From CADEEN01 sp963706685 (GTDB lineage Bacteria; Pseudomonadota; Gammaproteobacteria; Burkholderiales; Burkholderiaceae_C): a DNA stretch of 64,000 nucleotides. The notes under the pieces were generated by a model. That model was not told the origin of the DNA. It saw nothing but the letters and a program-made list of their open reading frames with translations, and did not search any database. This document shows, in pieces, positions 11,415 through 23,400 of the stretch (positions are counted from its first letter, which is position 1; each line of letters starts with the position of its first letter). The DNA is taken from positions 62,001 through 126,000 of the forward strand of contig CAVPMY010000017.1 in NCBI GenBank assembly GCA_963706685.1. Reading direction: 5' to 3'. The position numbers and the translations under genes were made by a program.

Positions 11415-14400
11415 TCATGGCGTGAATCGAGATTCGTCGAGAAAGCGGCTGGTGTTGGAGAACATCCCATCGACGACGCTGTCGGTCTCGTCGTCGCGGC
11501 GATCGGCATCGTCGCGGCCGCCGCCCAGGCCGTCATCGTCTTCGTCGTCGCGCGCCGGCGCCAACACCGGCAGCAGGTCGACATGGCGCCACGCCGGAAT
11601 GCCCATCAGGATGCTGGTCAGCAGACCGCCGCTGCGCGTCAGCCACCAGACGAAGCCGGCCGTGAGCGTCGCACTGGCCACGCGCACCGGATCCTGCACG
11701 GCGGCGGCCAGCGCCTGCTCTGGGCTGCGGTTGCGGGCCGCCGAGCCATCATCGATCGGATCGGTATCGACGGCCGATCCGCGCAGCGAGAACAGGCCGA
11801 AGCGCTGGCCCTGGCCGTCGCCCTGCAGTCGCGACAACAGCTCGTCGAACTCAAACGACACACTGGCCACGATCACCGGCGCGTCGCCGCGTTGCCGCCT
11901 GCCGTCGCGCGTCTGCGCGGCGTGGTCTTCGTCGGCCTGCAGCTCGGCACCACCGCGCGCAAAGTCGACGAGCTCGCCCAGCGCCACCAACGCCGAGGTG
12001 CGACGGCTGTTGGCGCTCTCACGATCGTGCTCCTCGGCCGCAGCAGGCGGCTGCGGCAGCGCCTCGGGTGCAGGCGCGGGGGCAGGTCCAAGTGCCGGTG
12101 CCGGTGTCGGCGTCGCACCGGGCGCCACCGCCACGGGCGGCGGTTCGTAGACGTCGTTCAAGGTGACGACGATCGACTGCTCGGTGCGCAGACCTTGCGC
12201 ATCGGTCACGCGCAGCAACAGGGTCTGGCTGGGCTCGGTCTCGAAGTCCAGTACGGCCCCTGGCGCCACCGTCAGCCGGCCGCTCGACGGATCGATGACG
12301 AAGCGGCCGTTGCCGTCATTGACCAGCGTGAAGGTGAACAGGTCACCCGCATCGGGATCGCTGGCGGTGACGATCGCCACCACGGTACCGGCGCTGGCGT
12401 TCTCGGCCAAGGTCGCCGCCGCCGGCGCGATGTTGCCGGGCGCCTCGTTGACGTTGGTGACGGCCACGGCAATCACTTGCGTGTCGATGCCGCCGTTGCC
12501 GTCGGCCACGCCGACCACGAGGTCATAGACGTTGTCGCGGTTGACGTCGGTGGGGGCCTCGAAGTCGGGCGCGGTGACGAACCGCAGCGCGCCACTGGCC
12601 GCGTCGATGGCAAACCGCGCGGCGTCGGCGCCGCCGACGATGCTGTAGCGCACCACGTCGCCGTCCACATCCCTCGCCGCGACCACCGTCACCGCAAACT
12701 GGTTCTCGGCGACATTGACGCTCGCCACCGCCCCGCCGCCGTTGCTGGTGATCACCGGCGCCTCGTTGACGTTGGTGACGGTGATGGCGATGGCCTGCGT
12801 GTCGAAACCACCGTTGCCGTCGGCGACTTGCACCGTCACGTCGTAGACATTGTTGCCACCGGCATCGGCCGGCGACTCGAAGTCGGGCGCGGTGACGAAT
12901 GTCAGGACGCCGGTCGCACTGTCGATCGTGAACAACGCCGCGTCGGCGCCGCCGATGATGCTGTAGACGGCCGTGCCGCCATCGACATCCGTGCTCGTGA
13001 CGGTGGTGACCGCCGTCTGATTCTCGGCCGCCGTGATGTTGGCCGAGGCGCCACCGCCGTTGCTGGTGAGGACCGGCGCATCGTTGACGTTGGCTACCGG
13101 GCCGACTGCGGCGCTGGTCAGGCTCTCGGCGGTGCCCTGGCCGTCGATGTAGGAGACGATGACGCGAATGTTCGTGCCGACGTCGGCGTCGTCGAGCGTG
13201 TAGGTGCTGCCCGTGGCACCGACGATGTTGACGCCATCGCGCTGCCACTGGTAGCTGAAGGCGCCCAGGCCGTCGGCGTCGGCGATCGCGCTCGTGTCGG
13301 CTGTGAGGGTCTGGTCTTCGGTCGCCGTGCCGGTGACCAGCGGCGCGCCGGTCGGCGCATCGTTGACGTTGGCGATCGGGCCGACTGCGGCGCTGCTCAG
13401 GCTCTCTGCCGTGCCGTTGCCGTCGGTGTACGACACGACGACGCGGATGTTCGTGCCGACGTCGGCGTCGCCGAGCGTGTACGTTGAACCGGTGGCGCCG
13501 GCGATGTTGACGCCGTTGCGCTGCCACTGGTAGCTGAAGGCGCCCAGGCCGTCGGCGTCGGCGATCGTCGTTGTGTCGGCTGTCAGCGTCTGGTCTTCGG
13601 TCGGCGTGCCTGTCACGACCGGCGCGCCGGTCGGTGCGTCGTTGACATTGGCCACCGGGCCGACGGTTGCGCTGGTCAGGCTCTCGGCGGTGCCGTTGCC
13701 GTCGGTGTAGGAGACGACGACGCGGATGTTCGTGCCGACATCGGCGTCGCCCAGCGTGTAGGTCGACCCGTGGCACCGACGATGTTGGCGCCGTTGCGCT
13801 GCCACTGGTAGCTGAAGGCGCCCAGGCCGTCGGCATCGGCGATCGTGCTGGTGTCGGCATTCAGGGTCTGGTCTTCGGTGGCGGTTCCAGTCACCAGCGG
13901 CGCACCGGTCGGCGCATCGTTGACGTTGGCCACCGGACCGACGCTCGCACTGGTCAGGCTCTCGGCGGTGCCTTGGCCGTCGGTGTAGCAGACGACGACG
14001 CGGATGTTCGTGCCGACATCGACATCGCCGAGCGTGTACGTCGAGCCGTGGCGCCGACGATGTTGACGCCATTGCGCTGCCACTGGTAGCTGAAGGCACC
14101 CAGGCCGTCGGCGTCGGCGATGCTGCTGGTGTCGGCATTCAGGGTCTGGTCTTCGGTGGCCGTTCCAGTCATCACCGGCGCACCGGTCGGCGCATCGTTG
14201 ACGTTGGCCACCGGACCGACGGCCGCACTGGTCAGGCTCTCGGCCGTGCCGTTGCCGTCTGTATACGACACGACGACGCCGATGTTGGTGCCGACATCGG
14301 CGTCACCCAGCGTGTAGGTGCTGCCCGTGGCGCCGACGATGTTGACGCCGTTGCGCTGCCACTGGTAGCTGAAGGCACCCAGGCCGTCGGCGTCGGCGAT

Positions 14401-17400
14401 CGCGCTGGTGTCGGCAGTGAGGGTCTGGTCTTCGGTCGCCGTGCCGGTGATCAACGGCGCACCCGTCGGCGCATCGTTGACGTTGGCCACCGGACCGACG
14501 GCCGCACTGGTCAGGCTCTCGGCGGTGCCTTGGCCGTCGGTGTAGGTGACGACGACGCCGATGTTGGTGCCGACATCGGCGTCACCCAGCGTGTAGGTGC
14601 TGCCCGTGGCGCCGACGATATTGACGCCGTTGCGCTGCCACTGGTAGCTGAAGGCACCCAGGCCGTCGGCGTCGGCGATCGCGCTCGTGTCGGCGGTGAG
14701 GGTCTGGTCTTCGGTCGCCGTGCCGGTGACCAGCGGCGCGCCGGTCGGCGCATCGTTGACGTTGGCCACCGGACCGATCGCTGCGCTGGTCAGGCTCTCT
14801 GCGTGCCGTGGCCGTCGGTGTACGACACGACGACGCGGATGTTCGCGCCGACATCGGCATCGCCGAGCGTGTAGGTGCTGAACCGGTCGCGCCGACGATG
14901 TTGACGCCGTCGCGCTGCCACTGGTAGCTGAAGGCGCCCAGGCCGTCGGCGTCGGCAATGCTCGACGTGTCGGCGCTGAGGGTCTGGTCTTCGGTCGCCG
15001 TGCCGGTGACCACCGGCGCGCCGGTCGGCGCATCGTTGACGTTGGCCACCGGACCGACGGCCGCACTGGTCAGGCTCTCGGCGGTGCCGTTGCCGTCGGT
15101 GTAGCTGACGACGACGCGGATGTTGGTGCCGACATCGGCATCGCCGAGCGTGTAGGTGCTGCCCGTGGCACCGACGATGTCGACGCCGTTGCGCTGCCAC
15201 TGGTAGCTGAAGGCGCCCAGGCCGTCGGCGTCGGCGATCGTGGTGGTGTCTGCAGTGAGGGTCTGGTCTTCGGTCGCCGTGCCGGTGATCACCGGCGCGC
15301 CGGTCGGTGCATCGTTGACGTTGGCGATCGGGCCGACGCTCGCACTGGTCAGGCTCTCGGCGGTGCCGTTGCCGTCGGTGTAGCAGACGACGACGCGGAT
15401 GTTGGTGCCGACATCGGCATCGCCGAGTGTGTAGGTGCTGCCCGTCGCGCCGACGATGTTGACGCCGTTGCGCTGCCACTGGTAGCTGAACGAACCCAGG
15501 CCGTCGGCGTCGGTGATGGACGAGGTGTCGGTGCCGAGCGTCTGGTCTTCGGTCGCCGTGCCGGTGATCACCGGGGCACCGGTCGGCCCATCGTTGACGT
15601 TGGCCACCGGGCCGACGGCCGCGCTGGTCAGGCTCTCTGCCGTGCCGTTGCCGTCGGTGTACGACACCACAACGCGAATGTTCGTGCCGACGTCGGCATC
15701 GTCCAGCGTGTAGGTGCTGCCCGTCGCACCGACGATGTCGATGCCGTTGCGCTGCCATTGGTAGCTGAAGGCGCCCAGGCCGTCGGCGTCGGCGATCGTT
15801 GAGGTGTCTGCTGTGAGCGTCTGGTCTTCGGTCGCCGTGCCGGTGATCACCGGCGCGCCGGTCGGCGCATCGTTGACGTTGGCCACCGGGCCGACGCTCG
15901 CACTGGTCAGGCTTTCCGCCGTGCCGTGGCCGTCGGTGTAGGACACCACCACGCGGATGTTGGTGCCGACATCGGCATCGCCGAGCGTGTAGGTCGATGC
16001 AACGGCACCGACGATGTCGATGCCGTTGCGCTGCCACTGGTAGCTGAAGGCGCCCAGGCCGTCGGCGTCGGCGATCGTTGAGGTGTCGGCTGTGAGCGTC
16101 TGATCCTCGGTCGCCGTGCCGGTGACCAGCGGCGCCCCCGTCGGGGCGTCGTTGACATTGGCCACCGGGCCGACCGCGGCGCTGGTCAGGCTCTCGGCCG
16201 TGCCTTGGCCATCGGTGTAGGAGACGACGACGCGGATGTTGGTGCCGACATCGGCATCGTCCAGCGAGTAGGTACTGCCCGTGGCACCGACGATATTGAC
16301 GCCGTTGCGTTGCCACTGGTAGGAGAACGCACCGAGTCCGTCGATGTCGGCGATGGTCGAGGTGTCGGCCGTCAGGGTCTGGTCTTCGGTGGCCGTGCCG
16401 GTGACCAGCGGCGCGCCGGTCGGCGCATCGTTCACATTGGCCACCGGGCCGACCGTGGCACTGGTCAGGCTCTCGGCCGTGCCGTCACCATCGGTGTAGG
16501 AGACGATGACGCGGATGTTGGTGCCGACATCGGCATCGCCGAGCACATAGGTGCTGCCGGTGGCGCCGCCGATGTTGGCGCCGTTGCGCTGCCACTGGTA
16601 CGAGAACGCACCGAGGCCGTCGCCATCGGCGATGCCACTGGTGTCGGCGCTGAGCGTCTGGTCCTCGGTCGGCGTGCCGGTGATCACCGGCGCACCCGTC
16701 GGCGCATCGCTGACCGAGTTGACGACGATGGTGACGGTGGCGACATTGCTGTAGACGCTGCCGTCGAAGGCCCGGTAGGTGAAGCTGTCGGTGCCGTGCC
16801 AGTTGGCGTTGGGCGTGTAGACGAAGCTGCCGTTGGCGTTCAGCGTCAGGCTGCCGTTGGCCGGGCCCGACACCAGCACGGCGGTCAGCGTGTCGCCGTC
16901 GACGTCGAAGTCGTTGCCCAACACGCCGGGCGCCGCCGCGTTGAGCACGGTGTCTTCATCGATGCGCCAGCCGGACCACATGGCGCCATTGACCAGGGTG
17001 CCGTTGTTGCCGTTGGCGGTCTTGTCGTTGGCGGTGAGGCCGGCGTTGTCGTCCAATGGCAGGTACGCAGCCAGCCCGGTCTCGCTGCCGGTCAAGGTGC
17101 TGTTCATCGCGCCGGCGATCTCGGCCCCGCTGCGGGCGACGTTCCAGACCCGCACCTCGGCGATGCGGCCGTCGAAGTACTGGCCGGCCGGCAAGTTGCT
17201 GCGGCCGCCGATGCGCAGCTCGTTCAGACCCGGGTAGACATCGTCGATCGTCGTCGTGGCCATCGACTGGCTGTTCACCGACACGCCGTTGACGTAGGTC
17301 GTGACCACGCCGGCGTCGTAGGTGACGGCGACATGGGTCCAGGCGTTGCGCTCGATCGTGGCACCGGTGTTGTGCCAGCTCCAGACCCCACCCTCTGCAA

Positions 17401-20400
17401 AGGCGAAGTTGCAGCGAGCCGTCGGCAAAGATCGCACAGCTCGTACTCGCCTTCCTTGTTGGCGATGATCTGTACTCGTGCTGCTCGACAGATCCGGGTT
17501 GATCCAGGCTTCCAGCGTCATCGTCGAGCCCATGGTCAGCGACGCGCTGTTGGGCACCGACACATAGTCGTCGATGCCGTCGAAGTTCAGCGACGGGCGA
17601 TCGTCCGCGGCCACCGGTGCGTCGTTGATGTTGACCACCGGGCCGACGGCGGCGCTGGTCACGCTCTCCGTGGTGCCACCGCCGTCGGTGTAGGAGACGA
17701 TGACGCGGAGGTTGGTGCCGACATCGGCGTCGCCGAGCGTGTAGGTCGACGCCGTCGCGCCGGCGATGTTGACGCCGTTGCGCTGCCACTGGTAGCTGAA
17801 CGCGCCCAGGCCGTCGGCGTCGGCGATGCCGGTGGTGTCGACGCTGAGCAACTGATCTTCGGTCGCTGTTCCAGTCACCACCGGCGCGCCGGTCGGCGCG
17901 CTGTTGACCGCGGTCACCGGCCCGACGGCGGCACTGGCCAGGCTCTCGGCCGTACCCTGGCCGTCGGTGTAGGACACCACCACACGGATGTTCGTGCCGA
18001 CGTCGGCAACCCCAAGCGTGTGGGTCGAGGTGGTGGCGCCGACGATATCGACGCCGTCGCGCTGCCACTGGTAGCTGAACGCGCCCAGGCCGTCGGCGTC
18101 GGCGATGGTCGCCGTGTCGGCTGCGAGAACCTGGCCCTGCGACGGTGTACCGGTGGCGACGGGCGAACCCGTGGGCGCATCGTTGACATTGGCCACCGGA
18201 CCGACGGCAGCACTGCTCAGGCTCTCTGCCGTGCCATAGCCGTCGGTGTAGGAGACGACGACGCGGATGTTGGTGCCGACATCGGCATCACCCAGCGTGT
18301 AGGTCGAACCTGTGGCGCCGGCGATGTTGGCGCCATTGCGCTGCCACTGGTAGCTGAAGGTGCCCAGGCCGTCGGCGTCGGCAATGCTCGACGTGTTCGC
18401 GGCGAGCGTCTGGTCTTCGGTCGGCGTCCCCGTCACCACGGGCGCGCCCGTCGGTGCATCGTTGACGTTGACCACCGGGCCGACGGCAGCGCTGGTCAGG
18501 CTCTCGGCCGTGCCACCGCCATCGGTGTACGAAACCACCACGCGGATGTTCCTGCCGACGTCGGCGTCGCCGAGGAGGTAGGTGCTGCCCGTGGCGCCGA
18601 CGATGTTGACGCCGTTGCGCTGCCATTGGTAGCTGAAGGCGCCCAGGCCGTCGGCATCGGCGATCGCTGCTGTGTTGACGCTCAGCGTCTGGTCTTCGGT
18701 GGCGGTGCCGGTCACCACGGGCGTGCCGGTCGGCGCGTCGTTGACCGCCGTCACGTTGATGGACTTGGTCGCCGCCGTGCTGTTCAGCGCGCCGTCGTTG
18801 ACCGACGAACGACACCGTGCGTGCCAGCGTGCTCGGGTTGTCGCTCGAGTTGAAGTAGGTGATCGATGCGCAGCGCGGTCTGGTAGTTGGCCAGCGTGGC
18901 GCTGCCGCTCAGCGTCAGCACGCCGGTGCCGGCGTTCCAGCTGCCGGTGATGCCGAACTGGTTGGCGAAGGCCAGCACGTCCTGGCCGCTGGCGTAGTTG
19001 GCGCTGATGCTGACCGTGGCGCCGGTCAGGTTGGTGTTGTCGACGTCGCTGACGGTCAGGCCGGCGTCGATCGCGGTGGCGGCCTGGTTCTCGGTGTAGG
19101 CCAGCGCGCCGCCGATGGTCGTGACCACCGGCGCGTCGTTGACCGCCGTCGACGTTGATGGTCTCGGTGCCGCGTTGCTGTTGGCGGTGCCGTCGTTGAC
19201 GACGAAGCGTCACCGTGCGCGCCAGCGTGCTCGGGTTGTCGCTGCGTGTTGAAGTAGGTGACGCTGCGCAGCGCCGTCTGGTAGTTGGCCACGCGTGGCG
19301 CTGCCGCGAGAGCGTCAGCACGCCGGTGCCGGCGTTCCAGCTGCCGGTGATGCCGTTCTGGTTGGTGAAGGCCAGCACGTCCTGGCCGCTGGCGTAGTTG
19401 GCGGTGATGCTGACCGTGGCGCCGGTCAGGTTGGTGTTGTCGACGTCGCTGACCGTCAGGCCGGCGTCGATGGCTGTGGCCGCGTGCGTTCTCGGTGTAG
19501 GCCAGCGCGCCGCCGGTGGTCGTGACCACCGGCGCGTCGTTGACCGCGGTGACGTTGATGGTCTGGTGCCGGCGTTGCTGTTCGGCGCGCCGTCGTTGAC
19601 GACGAAGCGACACGGTGCGCGCCAGCGTGCTCGGATCGTCGCTGCGTGTTGATGTAGGTGATCGCAGCGCAGCGCGGTCTGGTAGTTGGCCACGCGTGGC
19701 GCTGCCGGTCAGAGCGTCAGCACGCCGGTGCCGGCGTTCCAGCTGCCGGTGATGCCGTTCTGGTTGGTGAAGGCCAGCACGTCCTGGCCGCTGGCGTAGT
19801 TGGCCCTGATGCTGACCGTGGCGCCGGTCAGGTTGGTGTTGTCGACGTCGCTGACCGTCAGGCCGGCGTCGATCGCGGTGGCCGCCTCGTTCTCGGTGTA
19901 GGCCAGCGCGCCGCCCGATGGTCGTGACCACCGGCGCGTCGTTGACCGCGGTCACGTTGATGGTCTCGCGTGCCGGCGTTGCTGTTCAGCGCGCCGTCGT
20001 TGACCGACGAAGCGACACCGTGCGCGCCAGCGTGCTCGGGTCGTCGCTGCGTGTTGAAGTAGGTGATCGCTGCGCAGCGCGGTCTGGTAGTTGGCCACGC
20101 GTGGCGCTGCCGCTCAGCGTCAGCACGCCGGTGCCGGCGTTCCAGCTGCCGGTGATGCCGTTCTGGTTGGTGAAGGCCAGCACGTCCTGGCCGCTGGCGT
20201 AGTTGGCGCTGATGCTGACCGTGGCGCCGGTCAGGTTGGTGTTGTCGACGTCGCTGACCGTCAGGCCGGCGTCGATCGCGGTGGCGGCCTCGTTCTCGGT
20301 GTAGGCCAGCGCGCCGCCGGTGGTCGTGACCACCGGCGCGTCGTTGACGGCGGTCACCGTGATCGCCACCGCGTCGGTGTCGGTCATCGACAGGTCGTTG

Positions 20401-23400
20401 GCCAGCGTGAAGATCTCGGCGGCGGTTAGCGCGCGGCTGTAGACCCGCGCGTCGTCGATCTTGCCGGTGAAATCGAAAGTCGAATCACCGTTGCCATGCT
20501 TGCCGATGAAACTGTTGGCGCCCAGCGCGTAGCTGATCGACGACGTGGTACCACTCGAAGCCACGGCCACACCGTCCAGATACAGCGTGGCCGCGTCGCC
20601 GGCGTCGTTGACGCTGTAGGCCACATGGTGCCAGCCGGTACCGGCCAAGGTGACGGCGTAGTTGGTCACGACCCATCCGCTGCCGTTGTAGAACGATCCC
20701 AGCAGGCCCCAACCGCTGTAGGTCGTGTCCAGCCGCAGGGTCACGTTGTCGCCCAGCGAAAGGACTTCGGCGCCGTTGCTGTCCGCGCTGCTCAGGTTGA
20801 CCCAGGCCGCCAGCGTGACGTTGGCCGGATTGCCGAAGTGGCCGCTGGTCTGCACATAGCCCGCGCCGGCCAGACCCAGCACATTGCCGCGCGTGCCGTC
20901 GACCACCGCAGTGGCGCCCGCCGACCGAGCCCGTCGTAGCCCGCCGCCGGGCTGGTGTCGGTGCCCAGCGCACCGGCATTCTCGAAGGCGTAGCGGCCCT
21001 GCAGGCTGGTGTCGATGTCCAGGCTCAGCAGCGACCGAGTCCTTGGTGGCCAGCGTCAGCGTCGCGCCGCCGTTGTAGTCGGCTCGTCGGGTTGTAGCTC
21101 AGTCCATTGAGCGCGGTGTTGATGGCCGCGGCGGTGCCGCGGAACGTCATCGTGGCGTCTGCCGTGCCATCGCCTGCGGTGAAGCTGAGGCCGGCAACCC
21201 CCGACAGCGTCATGCTGCCGTTGGTCACGCTCAGCGTGACCTGGTTGTTCGCGCCACCGGCGTCGATGTCGGCAATCGAGATCTGGTTGCCATTGCCTGA
21301 CGAGAAGACCTTTGCCGTGTCTTCATTGGTGGTCTGCGCACCCGGCACGGTGTTCACCGGTGCATCGTTGACCGCGAAGACGGTGATCGTCACGGTGGCG
21401 ACGTTCGAGTTCGCGCTACCGTCGTTGGCGCGGTAGGTGAAGCTGTCGACGCCGAAGAAGTTGGCGTTCGGCGTGTAGACGAACGAGCCGTCGAGCGAGC
21501 GACAGCGTGCCGTTGGCCGGCCCGCTGACGAGCGGCGGCGTTGACGGCCATTGCGCATGTCGGCGTCGGTGTCGTTGCCCAGCACGCCGGCTTGCGCCAC
21601 GGTCCTGCACCTGCGCGGCCGTCAGCTCGTTGTCGTAGATGCGCACCTCGTCGATCTTGCCGTCGAACGAGCGCGTGCCGTTGCCGGTGGCGCCGATGCG
21701 CAGCGTGCCCCAGACCGAGCGGTCGTTCTCGCTGCCGGTGTCGGTGCCTTCGAGCTTGCCGTCGACGTACAGCGATGCGTGCATCACGCCGCCGCCGATG
21801 TCGGCCACGGTCACCGCCACGTGGTGCCAGCCGCCGGTGTCGGTGAAGTCGGACGCCGAGACGATGAAGATCGAGTCGGCCGCCGTTGGCCGGCACGTCG
21901 TAGCCGAGGAAGAAGACGATCTTGTTGTCGTCCGACGTTGTAGCTGCCGATCGACAGGCTCATCTCGGAGGTCGCCGGGGTCGTTCGAGCCGCCGTCGCC
22001 GTAGCCGTTGCCGCCCGGGTAGCCCTGCCACAGCAGGTGGTGCGCGCCGGTCGTCGTGTCGGCCTGGAACCAGGCCGACAGCGTGAACTGGTCGGCCGTC
22101 TTCAGGTCGGTGCTGGTCGGTCGCGACGTAGTCGCCGGCGCCGTCGAACGACAGCGCGCCGGCGCCGCAGGTAGCCGGTCGTCCAGGTCGGGTCGTTGGC
22201 ATCGGCGCCGGCGGTGCTGCCGAGCGTGCCGTTGATCGGCGACGAGCCCGAATCGGCGGCAGTCTGGCCGCTGCCATCGTTGAAACCCCATTGGTGGGTC
22301 GGTGTGATCGGTGAGGCGGCGACGACCAGCGTCGAATCTTCATTGACGCTGTAGCTGTCGTTGACGGCCACCGGCGGCGTGTTGGTCGGCGCAACGGCGG
22401 CCGAGAATTCCGATGTATCGCTGAACGTCGTGTAGCCGGAAACGCTCTTCGTCGCCGTGGCGGACACGACCTCTCCAGTCGCCAGGTGCGCCGTGAGTGT
22501 CGTGTTGATCGTGCCGTTGCCGGTGCCGCTGGTGGGCACGTTGACGAACCCGAGGTAGCGCTGGCCCTCGCCGTAGCCGCTCGCGTCGGCAACACCGCTG
22601 GCGAAGAACTCGACGCGGTAGAAGCCGTTCGCGGCGGAGTTCAACGTGCCGGTGATCGTGACCTGCGTGCCGGTGGTGCGTCACCGTGGCGATCACCGGG
22701 AAGTTCTGCAGGTTGTTGGCGCCGGTGTCGGCGTCGCCGGCGTCGTTGGCCGTCACGCCGTTCGTTGCCAAGGTCGATGCCCAGGCCGCCGTTGCCGTAG
22801 ATCGGGTTGCGCGAGGAATCGCGTTGCCCGTGCCCGTGCCGCTCGACGCCGATGCCGTACGCGGTGCTGTTGGTGATCCGATTGCCGGCGTTCGCCGGCC
22901 GTGCCGCCAATGGTGTTGTACGACGCCGTTCCGGCGACCTCGATACCGCGCCGTTGTCCCTGCCGTCGTGCCGCCGGCATTGGTGCCGAGGATGTTGCCT
23001 CGCACGACGTTGAGATTGGTGCCGGCACCGGACAACTGGATGCCCGCGCCGCCGCTGCCACCGATGACGTTGCCAGCCCCCGCTGCCGTGCCGCCAACGG
23101 TGTTCGACTGTGCTCCCAGTCCAACCCACACGCCCTGCGCACCGTTGCCGATCACGCCGGTGGCTGCGGCGTTGAAGCCGATCAGATTTCCTTGCACGAT
23201 GTTGCCGGTGGTGCCGGTGTCGGCGATCGTGATGGCGTCGCCGTCGTTGCCCGAAATCAGGTTGCCGTCGCCGGCCGCCGAGCCGCCGATCGTGTTGTTC
23301 GTCGCCGTGCTCCAGATGACCACTCCGCTGTTGGCGTTGCCCTTGTCCAGCGTGCCCAGCGCATCGGTACCGATGTAGTTGCCGCGCACCACTGCGCCGC

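Noticed and set aside
11397..13487. Plus-strand open frame of 696 codons
   Set aside because: Shadow of the cadherin and repeat coding sequence in high-GC DNA; no recognisable domain.
13083..16708. CRISPR-like array
   Set aside because: Units are 279 bp with no short repeat/spacer alternation and they encode an in-frame protein module.
16205..18853. Plus-strand open frame of 882 codons opposite the giant surface gene
   Set aside because: It is the complement of the 279-bp repeat array, gives a Val/Gly/Asp/Arg-rich repetitive translation without any domain, and the opposite strand has clear Ig-like modules.
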